DNA of 38,264 bases. It comes from an uncultured Spirochaetia bacterium. GTDB taxonomy: Bacteria; Spirochaetota; Brachyspiria; Brachyspirales; Brachyspiraceae. Shown here one piece after another: positions 18,110-26,963 of the stretch. The stretch covers positions 1 through 38,264 of the forward strand of contig CAMRCO010000009.1 in NCBI GenBank assembly GCA_947040945.1, read 5' to 3'. A model generated the notes under the pieces. It did no database searches and was not told the DNA's origin. It saw nothing but the letters and a program-made list of their open reading frames with translations. Made by a program: the position numbers and the translations under genes. The number at the start of each line of letters is the position of its first letter. Position 1 is the stretch's first letter.

Positions 18110-18381
18110 ATCTTAAAGTAAAAGAACTTAGTTTAATAGCCCCCTACTATTATAAAGGAACATCTGAAAGTATTTTAGATTTATATTTCAAGATAACTGA
18201 AAAAACAGTTTCAAAAGGTCGTGATATACTTATAAGGCATAGTCAAGTTTTAAGAGAAGCATTAGCTTTTACATTAAGTGGATTAAGTTACCAATATGAT
18301 GATTATGAAAAAAGAGTACTACTAAATTATGCTATAGGTTTTTTTAAGATAGAAGAAAAAAAATTATTAAACAAAAGTTAA
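18094..18381 (+). CDS. Tail assembly chaperone, frameshift-encoded T part
   Basis: The -1 frame continues for 95 codons after the slippery site to TAA 18379-18381. The encoded part is helical (IAPYYYKGTSESILDLYFKI and IRHSQVLREALAFTLSGL). No ATG, TTG or Shine-Dalgarno gives it an independent start; a GTG at 18076 lies in the overlap with no ribosome site. It is therefore annotated as the 3' portion of the G-T fusion. In lambda and many other siphophages the T part binds the tail tube protein, while G binds the tape measure. Confidence 0.72.
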   Translation, partial: CPWGLDLKVKELSLIAPYYYKGTSESILDLYFKITEKTVSKGRDILIRHSQVLREALAFTLSGLSYQYDDYEKRVLLNYAIGFFKIEEKKLLNKS

Positions 18382-18395
18382 ATGTGGAGAACATA

Positions 18396-19808
18396 ATGTC
18401 TGATTATTATAATAAACATCTTAAAGAAATATCAACAGATATTGCTTTAACAAAAAAATCATTTAATGATATTCAAAAAGAATTTAGAAGCCTAAACTCT
18501 GAAACAGACAAACTTATAAAATCTATAAGCAATATAAAATCGGCTTCAAGTTCCAAAGTCAAAGATAGTAATGATAGTGAAAATGAAGGTATAGAAGAGG
18601 TATCAAATACTGATAATATAGAGTACATAAATAATGAAATTAAATTATTAGATGAAACTTTACTTAAAGATAGACTTGCTATGCAAGATACTCTTTCTAA
18701 GTCAATTACAAGTAGCAATGATGAAATATCAAAATCATCAAATAACAGTTTAGGTAATTTAAGTTCATCACTAAAACTGGTAGAAACTGAAATAACTAAT
18801 TTAGAAGTAGCAACAGATAGTTCTAACACTAAAATAAACTCAATGTTTGATGCTTTAGATAAAAATGCTCGCAACTTATCTGGAGCATTTGGATCAATAT
18901 CAAACAGCATTATGAGTATAGTAAAAGATAATTGGAGTGCTAATATAACAGATTTATCAGAATATGATAATGCAATTGAAGAATCAAAAAACAAACAAAT
19001 TGAGGCACTTAAAGAACTTGAAGAAAAATATAAAGAAAACAATGACATTGAAAAAGAATTGTATATTGAAAAACTTAATGAAGAATATGAAAGGTCTATT
19101 GAGGCAAATGATATGCTCAGTGCTAATGCAATTGAAAATCGTCTTAAAGAACTTACAGAAGGAACTGAAATTGATAATAAAGAAACTGCTTTAAAAAAGA
19201 AACAAGAAGAAGAAAAGAAGAAAATTTTAGCACAAACAAATTATGATATATCAGTAGCTGAATATAATAAAGCAAAAGCAGAACATGATAATGAAATAGC
19301 ATTAGCTGAAGTGAAAAAAAATAAAGCTATAGCTGATGCTACTTTGGGGTTGGCAAATGCGACTATACAAGCAGCTGTTATGCCACTTACGGCAGGTGCT
19401 AGCGGTGGTATTATAGGTTTTACAACAGGAGCAATAATGGCAGGAACCGCATTGACTGCTGTTGCCTCTGCTGTAAGTGGTATTAGTAATGCTACACAAA
19501 ACCTTGACTCTATAAAAGCAAATGCTCCTACCCCTCCTGCTTCTCCAAAATTTGCTTATGGAACTTCTGGGTACACTCTTAGGGAAGGCGAAAGTGCTAT
19601 TGTTGGAGAAATGGGACATGAGATTGTAAGAAATAAAGGTGGAGATTTGGAAGTTATTTCAACAGAAAGAACTAAAGAGATTTCTAGCCCTAATGGTATT
19701 AATATCAATAATTTTATAGTTGAAGTTAAAGAGCTTGTAAATGCTGACCAAGTAATAGATATATTAAATGAATTAAAAAGTAGGAATTTCAAATATGCCT
19801 TACAATAG
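18396..19808 (+). CDS. Tail tape measure protein
   Basis: 470 residues from ATG 18396 (GGAG 7 nt upstream; the frame is open from GTG 18384). Residues 1-330 are mainly coiled coil and rich in Ser, Lys and Glu, with long heptad stretches (IEALKELEEKYKE-like). Residues about 305-365 are a hydrophobic Gly/Ala-rich segment (TAGASGGIIGFTTGAIMAGTA). The end carries the common tape-measure signature SGYTLREGESAIVGEMGHEIV. It sets tail length; at about 0.15 nm per residue, as known from other phages, the tail would be about 70 nm, short for a siphovirus. No peptidoglycan hydrolase domain is seen. Confidence 0.85.
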   Translation: MSDYYNKHLKEISTDIALTKKSFNDIQKEFRSLNSETDKLIKSISNIKSASSSKVKDSNDSENEGIEEVSNTDNIEYINNEIKLLDETLLKDRLAMQDTLSKSITSSNDEISKSSNNSLGNLSSSLKLVETEITNLEVATDSSNTKINSMFDALDKNARNLSGAFGSISNSIMSIVKDNWSANITDLSEYDNAIEESKNKQIEALKELEEKYKENNDIEKELYIEKLNEEYERSIEANDMLSANAIENRLKELTEGTEIDNKETALKKKQEEEKKKILAQTNYDISVAEYNKAKAEHDNEIALAEVKKNKAIADATLGLANATIQAAVMPLTAGASGGIIGFTTGAIMAGTALTAVASAVSGISNATQNLDSIKANAPTPPASPKFAYGTSGYTLREGESAIVGEMGHEIVRNKGGDLEVISTERTKEISSPNGININNFIVEVKELVNADQVIDILNELKSRNFKYALQ

Positions 19809-20604
19809 TAGACTAAAAATAGTTAAAGATAAAGATATAAAATATTTTAACCTAATAGATATTTCAAGCAGTGTTTCTGTTGATACTATAAAAAATGATT
19901 ATAAAGTTATTGATGGAAATAGAAATGAAGGTATTCTTCAAGGTATAGGTTTAGTATCGGCAGGAAGAAAATTAAGTTATGCTATTCCAATATATGAAAT
20001 AAATAATACTGATAAAAACAGTTTATATAAAAACATAGCTGAATATACTTCTCTTTTAATGAATAGCTACTCCTATAGTTTTTATATAGAGCATTATATA
20101 AATAATTTTTGGTATTCCGCACGTGTAAATATTATAGAAACATCAGGCTATACATTAAAATTGACTAACCATATTGAAGGCTTTAGTTTTAAATGCCAAA
20201 TGATAGATAATTTTTTTACTGGTGACACGATAGAAGAAGATATAGGATTTAAAGGTATAGGAATTAAAGATATTGAATATTTTAGTAAATCTCTAGTTCC
20301 AAGTAATATTTCTTTTGAATGGGAAATAACAGGAAAAGCTGGAAATTTAAACGCACACTTAATTCATAGCAGAAATTATGGAATGCGTATTCAAACAAAT
20401 TTACCATCTGGTACTCATAAATTAAAATATAAAAATGATACACTAACGCTTTATGATGAAAACAGCAATAATTATAATGGCATTTTAATAGAGTATAGTG
20501 GCGTACAACCATTTTTAGATATAGGTAGAAACATATTAAATATAAAAAGTAATTATAATACAATCAGTTTTATAATTAAATATAGCAAAGGTATAGCATT
20601 ATGA
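19795..20604 (+). CDS. Distal tail protein (Dit-like)
   Basis: 269 residues, strand-rich throughout, starting at ATG 19795 within the end of the tape measure gene (14-nt overlap). Position after the tape measure and before the hub protein is that of the distal tail protein, which forms the ring joining tube to tail tip. The N-terminal half (NRNEGILQGIGLVSAGRK, followed by IPIYEIN) resembles the tube-like Dit core, and the C-terminal part (ISFEWEITGKAGNLNAHLI) a galectin-like extension. Assignment is by size, fold pattern and order. The stop overlaps the next start as ATGA. Confidence 0.6.
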   Translation: MPYNSRLKIVKDKDIKYFNLIDISSSVSVDTIKNDYKVIDGNRNEGILQGIGLVSAGRKLSYAIPIYEINNTDKNSLYKNIAEYTSLLMNSYSYSFYIEHYINNFWYSARVNIIETSGYTLKLTNHIEGFSFKCQMIDNFFTGDTIEEDIGFKGIGIKDIEYFSKSLVPSNISFEWEITGKAGNLNAHLIHSRNYGMRIQTNLPSGTHKLKYKNDTLTLYDENSNNYNGILIEYSGVQPFLDIGRNILNIKSNYNTISFIIKYSKGIAL

Positions 20605-22151
20605 ATTATACTGGATTTATACTCAATTATTTTTTGTCAAACTCTACTAGCATATCTGAAAAAAAACCTGATATAGATACATATATAAAAATAGCAACTG
20701 ACATATTCTATTTATCAGTAGGAGCAAATTTTGAAAGTTTTGAGTTTAAAAAAAATAAACGTGGTGGAGAAAGTGGAAAAATAAAATTTCCTAAAGTATT
20801 TGGTCGTTACACTATAAATGATACAGTGGAGTTTATACTTAAAGGCGAGAAAGTATTTAAAGGTGTAATTGAAAAAATAACAGACTATGGACTTACACTT
20901 GAAATTATTCCTCTATGGGGTTTACTTGATTATGTTTTTATTACAAATACTTTAGAACTTGAAGAAAGCTCAAAAGTATACGACTTAGTTTTGTCCCTCA
21001 AAGATAAAATAGAAAGTATAGGTATTAAATTTAATAAAGAAAATATTTTAATTCCAAAAGATGATAACACATTAATCACAACTACCTTAGCAGGACGTAG
21101 CATAAGAGACATACTCGATGAACTTGAAAAAGAGCTTCCTAACAATTATGTTTATGGAGTCGATAGTAATAGCGAGTTTTACTTCAAAAGTTTTTCTGAA
21201 GAGGCTACTCTAAAATTAAGCTGGCATAGAAATAATTTTTCTGATACTGAATATGAAGAAGATTACTCAGAGCTTTATAGTCAGTATGTTGTAAAAATTA
21301 AAGATAATAGCATGAACGCTTTTAACGTTTTAAAACCAATTTTAGGAGAAGACCCCAAATATCCTAAAACATATATAACTGATTTAGTAGGAAAAAAAAC
21401 ACGCATTTTTGAATATAACTTTGAAGCAAATGAAACTGAAGCTCTAGAATATGCTTACAATCATTTAAAAGCACAAGTGGCTATTCAAAAACTTAAAGTA
21501 AAAAATATAAACTATAAAAACATATCCCTTCAGCAAAATAAAGCTTATAAAGTTATACTTAAATCTCAAAATAGTTTTTTTGAAGATTTCAATATAGATT
21601 TCTCAACATCGATTACAGTTGGCACTGATAGAAATTCTGGTGAGATTATAAAAATAGGATACCCAATTGGATATGCTAGAAGAACTAGATACACTAATGG
21701 AGTACTGTATCTTAGTAAACAAATTAATTATTTATCTTTATGTAACAGAGCTTTAGATATATATGAAATTATTGTCTACTATATTAGTAATAATAAAACT
21801 AACTTATTTAGTATAACAGATGGAGTGAATACTATAAATAAATTTGGTAAAAATGGAATCCTTAAATGTGATATAAAAGGATTTGATAAAAGAAATTTAA
21901 TTATAAAAAATGAAAAAAATGATGCCTTAAACTATAGTGGAATTATCTTTAAGAAAGTGCGTGCTTTCTTTACACAAGGAAGTAGAGAAATTGATTTAAA
22001 TATCAGAAGTATGGATTATAAATATAGTAAAGGCATACTAAAACTAGATATAAATATGGCAAAACTTAATTCAGTACTTACAGGATATTTTTATGAAAAA
22101 GAAAAGAAACTTGAAAAATTAGAAACTTTACTTACGAATAGTAAGAATTAA
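20601..22151 (+). CDS. Tail hub / tail-associated protein (Tal-like)
   Basis: 516 residues, about 60 kDa, starting at ATG 20601 in an ATGA overlap with the distal tail gene. The first 350 residues fit the gp27/gp44-like hub fold: VEFILKGEKVFKGVIEKI strand pair, LAGRSIRDILDELEKELP, and WHRNNFSDTEYEEDYSELYSQYVVKI. In siphophages this protein closes the tail tip and touches the cell. The C-terminal 150 residues are of unknown fold. No lytic domain is evident. Confidence 0.62.
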   Translation: MNYTGFILNYFLSNSTSISEKKPDIDTYIKIATDIFYLSVGANFESFEFKKNKRGGESGKIKFPKVFGRYTINDTVEFILKGEKVFKGVIEKITDYGLTLEIIPLWGLLDYVFITNTLELEESSKVYDLVLSLKDKIESIGIKFNKENILIPKDDNTLITTTLAGRSIRDILDELEKELPNNYVYGVDSNSEFYFKSFSEEATLKLSWHRNNFSDTEYEEDYSELYSQYVVKIKDNSMNAFNVLKPILGEDPKYPKTYITDLVGKKTRIFEYNFEANETEALEYAYNHLKAQVAIQKLKVKNINYKNISLQQNKAYKVILKSQNSFFEDFNIDFSTSITVGTDRNSGEIIKIGYPIGYARRTRYTNGVLYLSKQINYLSLCNRALDIYEIIVYYISNNKTNLFSITDGVNTINKFGKNGILKCDIKGFDKRNLIIKNEKNDALNYSGIIFKKVRAFFTQGSREIDLNIRSMDYKYSKGILKLDINMAKLNSVLTGYFYEKEKKLEKLETLLTNSKN

Positions 22152-22172
22152 AAAATTATTTAAGGACATACA

Positions 22173-23105
22173 ATGAAAAAAATATTTAGTATCAGTTCAA
22201 CATACAACCCATTTAGAAATAATATAGACTTAAAAAATGTAAGCGAAAACTTTTTTATAGGGAGTAGTAATTTTATTAATGACTCTATAATAAGTGTTGA
22301 AACAGGTCTTATTCCAACACCAGAAAGTTTTCTGACTGAAACTTTTGTTGCAAATATATTAGACACTAATGGTGTTATTTTGAAAAAACTTAAACAGAGA
22401 ATAGGCGAAAAAGGAAATAATAATTATCCTAAAGAAGATGAAGTTATTTGGTTTGATATAGAAGGAATGCAAGGAGATTATTGGGTTAATGATATTTGGG
22501 AGAATAAAATACTTAGTTTATCAGGATACTTTGAAATGACTGCCATAACAAGTAAAACATCAGCATTAAACCTTATAGGTTGCATTATGGCTTTCTCTTG
22601 CAATGATTTAAATAAATTACCACCTAATAGTATGCATTGCGATGGAGCAGAAGTATCAAGAACTATTTATAATAATTTATTTAATGTTATAGGTAATTCG
22701 TGGGGACATGGTGATGGAGAAACTACATTCAATTTACCTGATGGACGCAGTGGAACACTTAAAGGAATTGGAAATGGAGTGCTAATAGATGATGACATAG
22801 AAAGCCGTTTTCAAGCTAAAACAGGTGGTAATGCTGGCAGTCTAGTTGGTAGCTATCAAAAACATGGTATCGAAAGTAAAAGTTTTAATCACAATCATAC
22901 TATAGAATTTATTTTAGATGGCAATAAAGCTTCTGGGTCAGGGGATTATGGAAATTTAGAAGGAATAGATATGTCTAATAATAATAAGAGTGTCCGTACA
23001 AAATATAATGGACTAATAAAGAGTCAAAATACAGAGCTTACAGTAGGCGATGCTAATTCTACTCGTGACAATAATTTAGGTGTGCATTGGATAATTTTTT
23101 ACTAA
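22173..23105 (+). CDS. Tail fibre with phage tail-collar domain
   Basis: 310 residues. Residues about 125-205 are a clear tail-collar domain: IGCIMAFSCNDLNKLPPNSM, CDGAEVSRTIYNNLFNVIG, WGHGDGETTFNLPDGRSG. The last 100 residues are Gly/Asn/His-rich and include SFNHNHT, a His-rich element as in metal-binding fibre tips. Such proteins bind the host surface at the tail tip. AAGGA precedes ATG 22173. The N-terminal region should attach to the hub. It is the last clear virion gene, followed by the lysis-type membrane proteins. Confidence 0.85.
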   Translation: MKKIFSISSTYNPFRNNIDLKNVSENFFIGSSNFINDSIISVETGLIPTPESFLTETFVANILDTNGVILKKLKQRIGEKGNNNYPKEDEVIWFDIEGMQGDYWVNDIWENKILSLSGYFEMTAITSKTSALNLIGCIMAFSCNDLNKLPPNSMHCDGAEVSRTIYNNLFNVIGNSWGHGDGETTFNLPDGRSGTLKGIGNGVLIDDDIESRFQAKTGGNAGSLVGSYQKHGIESKSFNHNHTIEFILDGNKASGSGDYGNLEGIDMSNNNKSVRTKYNGLIKSQNTELTVGDANSTRDNNLGVHWIIFY

Positions 23106-23116
23106 GGATTTGAAAT

Positions 23117-23428
23117 TTGGAAAATATATTTATAAAAATAATAAACGAGGTTATAAAAATTTTAATACCTGCTACATTCACTTTTTTCATAGGATATATT
23201 TTAGCTTATAAGAAAACATTAAAGGCTGTTATAGAAATACAAAAAATAATAGCGAAAAAAGAAATTATATTTATTTTTAATAAGTATAAAAAAGTTAAAA
23301 AAATACCATTAGAAGAAAAACTAGACTTAAGTAATTTATATAGTGCTTATAAATTACTTAAAGGAAATGGACAAGTAGATACTATAATAGAACATATAAA
23401 AAACTGGAAGGAGAAAGACATCACATGA
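23117..23428 (+). CDS. Holin-like membrane protein
   Basis: 103 residues starting at TTG 23117 with AAGGA (23104-23108) 8 nt upstream. One hydrophobic segment at about 14-32 (ILIPATFTFFIGYILAY) is followed by a basic, helical cytoplasmic part. Size, single membrane segment and position after the tail genes suggest a holin or a similar membrane accessory protein. Not diagnostic. It overlaps the next gene as ATGA. Confidence 0.5.
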   Translation: MENIFIKIINEVIKILIPATFTFFIGYILAYKKTLKAVIEIQKIIAKKEIIFIFNKYKKVKKIPLEEKLDLSNLYSAYKLLKGNGQVDTIIEHIKNWKEKDIT

Positions 23429-23640
23429 ATACTAATAATGGCAAAGGAAAAATAATATCATTAATTGTAAAAGTATATGCTATATTATTTGGAGGAATAA
23501 GTTTTTTTATATTAAGTATTATATTTAAAAGATTCCCAAGTCTTGATGAGTCTTTAGGTATTCTTTGTTTAATGCTCGGGTTTGAATGTGTAATAGCGTC
23601 AATCGATATATCTATGATTATAAAAAATATTAGAAAATAA
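23425..23640 (+). CDS. Small membrane protein, second holin-like
   Basis: 71 residues with two membrane segments (about 10-32, KVYAILFGGISFFILSIIF; about 43-63, LGILCLMLGFECVIASIDI) and basic ends. The ATG overlaps the stop of the preceding gene (ATGA), so the two are coupled, like holin pairs or holin/antiholin. It ends 5 nt before the converging prfB stop and closes the phage cluster. No endolysin gene accompanies the pair. Confidence 0.5.
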   Translation: MNTNNGKGKIISLIVKVYAILFGGISFFILSIIFKRFPSLDESLGILCLMLGFECVIASIDISMIIKNIRK

Positions 23641-23645
23641 ACTAT

Positions 23646-24759
23646 TTAATTATGTTTATTTGCCATTTGTAGCTTAAGATACGCAAGTATAAAACCATCA
23701 ATTGCCCCATCCATAACAGCACTAATATTTCCAGTTTCATGCCCTGTTCGTAAATCTTTTATCATTTGATATGGATGAAAAACATAACTACGTATTTGAT
23801 TGCCCCAAGCAATATCAGTTTTTTCGCCTGCTATTTTTTCTTTCTCTTTATCTAACTTTTCTTTTTCAAGTTGATAAAGCTTCGACTTCATAATTTTCAT
23901 AGCCATTTCTTTATTACTATGTTGGCTTCTTTCTGCCTGACACTGAACCACTGTATTTGTTGGAGTATGAGTTATTCTTATAGCAGAAGAAGTTTTATTA
24001 ACATGCTGTCCTCCAGCACCTGATGCTCTAAACGTATCAATTCTAAAATCAGACATATTAAGATCAATTTCTATATCTTCATCAATTTCTGGCATAAGGC
24101 TTACAGCAGCAAAAGATGTATGCCTTTTAGCGTTCGAGTCAAAAGGTGATATTCTAACAAGTCTATGCACTCCTATCTCTGAACGCAAATAGCCATAAGC
24201 ATAAAGTCCTTCAATATAAAAATTTATCTGCTTAATGCCTATCTCATCACCATAAATCTCATCAACTATCTCTATCTTAAATCCACGATTCTCACAAAAA
24301 CGTATATACATTCTTGACAACATAGAAGCCCAATCACAACTTTCAGTACCACCTGCTCCCGCATTAAGTGTAAGATAAGCATTTTTAGTATCAAACTCAC
24401 CTGAAAAAAAGTTCTTAGTTTCTATTTCATCAAAATGCATTTTTATAGTAATATATTCACTTTCAATATCCGCTAACATAGATAAATCATTATCATCCAT
24501 AGCAAGCACTGTAAGATCATAAAGGTTAGAAATATCATTTATAAGTTTATCTAAAGGTTCAATTTTATCAATTAAAAACATACGTTTTTTCATAATATTT
24601 TGTGCTTTTATATTGTCAATCCAAAAATCATCTTTACCAGAAAGCAAATTAATATCTTCTATTTCTTTATAAATTGCATCAGGGTCAAAGATACCCCCTT
24701 AATGTAATTAAAGTCTCTTTTAAATCTACTAATAAATTTTTAATTTCAGAAAGTGTCAT
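23646..24759 (-). CDS. prfB: Peptide chain release factor 2, with programmed +1 frameshift
   Basis: The gene starts at ATG 24759 with a 24-codon frame ending in TGA (24687-24685), then continues in the +1 frame to TAA at 23646, for a 370-residue product. RF2 ends translation at UGA and UAA. The codon-recognition SPF motif is at 204-206 and the catalytic GGQ at 249-251, within one residue of the E. coli numbering. The mid-gene stop is not a mutation but the known RF2 autoregulation device. The start lies 21 nt after galK on the same strand, so the two are probably cotranscribed. The 3' end converges on the phage cluster with a 5-nt gap. Confidence 0.96.
24684..24699 (-). promoter_or_regulatory. 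prfB: RF2 +1 frameshift signal
   Basis: On the minus strand the sequence reads AGGGGGTATCTTTGAC. It has a Shine-Dalgarno-like AGGGGG, a 3-nt spacer, the CTT slip codon, then the TGA stop followed by C, the same core as E. coli prfB. When RF2 is scarce the ribosome skips one base and continues in GAC. This couples RF2 synthesis to its own level. Confidence 0.95.
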
Positions 24760-24780
24760 TATATTAAAATCCAAAATGTA

Positions 24781-25962
24781 TTAGTCAATTTCAAATATTA
24801 CCGCCCCATTCGAAGGTTTAATTATATATATATCAGCATCATGCTTTGTAGATTCTTTATACTTTAAGTAAAGCTCTTCTACAATATTTTCAACTTCAGA
24901 GTTTTTGAAAAACATAAGAACACCACCACCAAAACCATTGCCAGCCATTCTTGCACCAATAACGCCTTCTATCTTCATAGCCTCTTCAACTAACACATCA
25001 ACTTCAAGTATGCTTACTTCATAAAGTGTACTTAAGTCTTTATGCGTTTTAAGTAAAATGCTTGACAAGTCTTTAACAGAAGATTTTTTTATAGCCTTAA
25101 AACTTGATGATACTCTCTCACATTCCTCTACAACATACTTCACTCTTCTTAATTCCTTGCTAGTAAGAAAACTCTCAAAACTTGGAATATCTTTAGATTT
25201 TATGGAAGCAAGATTTTTAATCTTAAACCCATGTTCTATAATCTTCTTAAACGCACTCTCACATTCTCTTTTTCTTGAATTATATTCATTATCACTCGAC
25301 ATTCTTTTCTTATTACTATTTACAAGCGCTATAGAACAATCTTTTATATCAAAATCAATGTGTTCATATTCCATAGATGAAAGATCAAAAACATTTAACT
25401 TATTCTTTTTTGAAATAATCATAGTCGCATGATCGGTTATAGAAGTCTTTTGTGAAGAAAACTTAGTTTCCCCTTTATAAGACATCGTAGCTAAGTCTTG
25501 CCAAGCAATATCTTTATAATTATTTTCTCCAAGAAAAGCATTTGTCAAGCAAAGAGAAAGTGCAGTCGATGATGCTAAAGATGCATGAAAAGGAATCTCA
25601 GTATGTATAAACATATCCATACCAGTAATATTATAACCCGATTCTTTTAATACTAAAGCAACCCCTTTAGCATATAATGCCCACTCATCACCTGTCTCTT
25701 TTTTTATATTATCTAATAAAAAGTTCTTTTTAGTCTTAAATGTTTGTGAATATAAATTAATTTTATTATCATTTCTCTTTCTAGCAACAATATATACACC
25801 ACGATCAATAGCAGCTGTTATAGTTTTTCCACCTGAATAATCGATATGCTCCCCAGATATCGTAATACGCCCCGGAGCATAATAAAGTTTTATATCTCCT
25901 CGATATCCAAATATTTCTCTAAAACGAGAAGCAATTTTTATGTGTAAGCGTGGTGTGTCCAT
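24781..25962 (-). CDS. galK: Galactokinase
   Basis: 393 residues of the GHMP kinase family. The galactokinase signature is at about 30-45 (PGRITISGEHIDYSGG), the ATP-binding motif 2 at about 125-145 (IPFHASLASSTALS) and motif 3 near the C-terminus (GARMAGNGFGGGVL). It phosphorylates galactose at O1 using ATP, the entry step of the Leloir pathway. Motif 1 has Thr where the usual signature has Asn (GRxN), and motif 2 has ASLASS in place of GLSSS, so it is a divergent member; another sugar kinase of this family is possible. It is followed by prfB. No other gal gene is in the window. Confidence 0.82.
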   Translation of the reverse strand: MDTPRLHIKIASRFREIFGYRGDIKLYYAPGRITISGEHIDYSGGKTITAAIDRGVYIVARKRNDNKINLYSQTFKTKKNFLLDNIKKETGDEWALYAKGVALVLKESGYNITGMDMFIHTEIPFHASLASSTALSLCLTNAFLGENNYKDIAWQDLATMSYKGETKFSSQKTSITDHATMIISKKNKLNVFDLSSMEYEHIDFDIKDCSIALVNSNKKRMSSDNEYNSRKRECESAFKKIIEHGFKIKNLASIKSKDIPSFESFLTSKELRRVKYVVEECERVSSSFKAIKKSSVKDLSSILLKTHKDLSTLYEVSILEVDVLVEEAMKIEGVIGARMAGNGFGGGVLMFFKNSEVENIVEELYLKYKESTKHDADIYIIKPSNGAVIFEID

Positions 25963-26003
25963 AATTCCCCTATTTTTAATAATATATAAAATCTAATCAA
26001 ACA

Positions 26004-26891
26004 TTACAAAAATATACTAATTTCAGAACCTATAAAAGACTGATTTTGAAAATAAGTGGTAGCCCCACGTCCCCTCTGATAAGAATACTTTATACTTACC
26101 ACATATCTATAAAACTCAACACCTAAAGCTATATTAAGTGCAGGATGCCATCTATCTTCCATAAGTCCATAATCATCTTTTTCATCATAAATAGCTGCTA
26201 TATTTATACCTGCTATCAAATTAATATCATATTTTGAATATAGAGAATATCTATAATCAAGTCCAACATGACCTTTAAACAAAGGTACTCCATTACCTAT
26301 AGCATTAAATGTTCCTTCAAATCCGCCATATACTGTGAAGTTTTTAATATAATAATATAATAAAACTGATCCAAACTCATAGCTAGCAGCTTTAAGAACT
26401 TGTCCTTTATAGCCATCTACAAAATGTGTCGACTGATGATAAAAAGGATATACCCTAATTTTCAAATCTAAACCTGATATAAATCCATCCATCCATAAAT
26501 CTAAATATGGAGTAAATTGACCATTAAAATCATAAACATTAAATATAGCATCTTTAGTTCCAAACATTAATATTTCCATAGCCCCAGCAACACCAACTGT
26601 AACATATTTATTTCTATAAAATATTATTTCAGTTGCAATTTTGACGTCTGTTGACAATGCAACGTCATCAAAACTCCAACCACCAGTACCGGGCATTTTG
26701 GAAAGTGTAGATTCTAAATCAAGGTTTTTATTCAAGTAAAGCCTACTTATAAATGCCCTAGAATCTTGCCAGCCTGTATAGAATCTATCAGTATCATATA
26801 TTCTAAATATATGCATATCATTTTTATCTTCTACATCTTGAGCAAATAAAAAGCTATTAAAAATAAAAAATAAAACAATAAAATACTTCAT
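26004..26891 (-). CDS. Outer-membrane beta-barrel protein (DUF1207-like)
   Basis: 295 residues from ATG 26891; the frame extends 21 codons further but that part lacks sense as a signal. The N-terminus MKYFIVLFFIFNSFLFAQ is a typical signal peptide with cleavage after AQ. The rest is made of alternating amphipathic strands rich in Tyr and Phe, and it ends in ...ISIFL, as barrel proteins do. The IRVYPFYHQSTHFVDGY segment recalls DUF1207 proteins (YHQSSHLGDE), from memory. Likely an outer-membrane protein of unknown substrate. It lies between the NagA fusion and galK on the same strand. Confidence 0.65.
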   Translation of the reverse strand: MKYFIVLFFIFNSFLFAQDVEDKNDMHIFRIYDTDRFYTGWQDSRAFISRLYLNKNLDLESTLSKMPGTGGWSFDDVALSTDVKIATEIIFYRNKYVTVGVAGAMEILMFGTKDAIFNVYDFNGQFTPYLDLWMDGFISGLDLKIRVYPFYHQSTHFVDGYKGQVLKAASYEFGSVLLYYYIKNFTVYGGFEGTFNAIGNGVPLFKGHVGLDYRYSLYSKYDINLIAGINIAAIYDEKDDYGLMEDRWHPALNIALGVEFYRYVVSIKYSYQRGRGATTYFQNQSFIGSEISIFL

Positions 26892-26963
26892 AATATTAAA
26901 CTCACAAAAAAATAAATGAATATAATATATATAGCGAATTATACAAAAAAGCAAGAAAAATAA

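Noticed and set aside
18076-18381. Independent gene starting at GTG 18076.
   Set aside because: No ribosome site precedes it, it lies in the overlap, and the slippery heptamer explains the frame as a -1 extension.
9893-23640. Contractile-tail phage or R-type bacteriocin (tailocin).
   Set aside because: No sheath, baseplate wedge or spike pattern is seen, while terminase, portal and capsid genes are present. The tail module has the siphophage order: tube, chaperones, tape measure, distal tail protein, hub.
9893-23640. Direct identification as VSH-1.
   Set aside because: I cannot recall VSH-1 sequences well enough to match them; several product sizes could fit but a protein of about 101 kDa reported for VSH-1 has no counterpart here. 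Left as a comparison to run.
8780-23700. Attachment-site direct repeats flanking the phage cluster.
   Set aside because: Reading both edges by eye, I found only short A/T matches that are expected by chance.
24647-24759. prfB as a pseudogene because of the early stop.
   Set aside because: The TGA sits in the canonical frameshift context and the rest of the protein is complete with SPF and GGQ.
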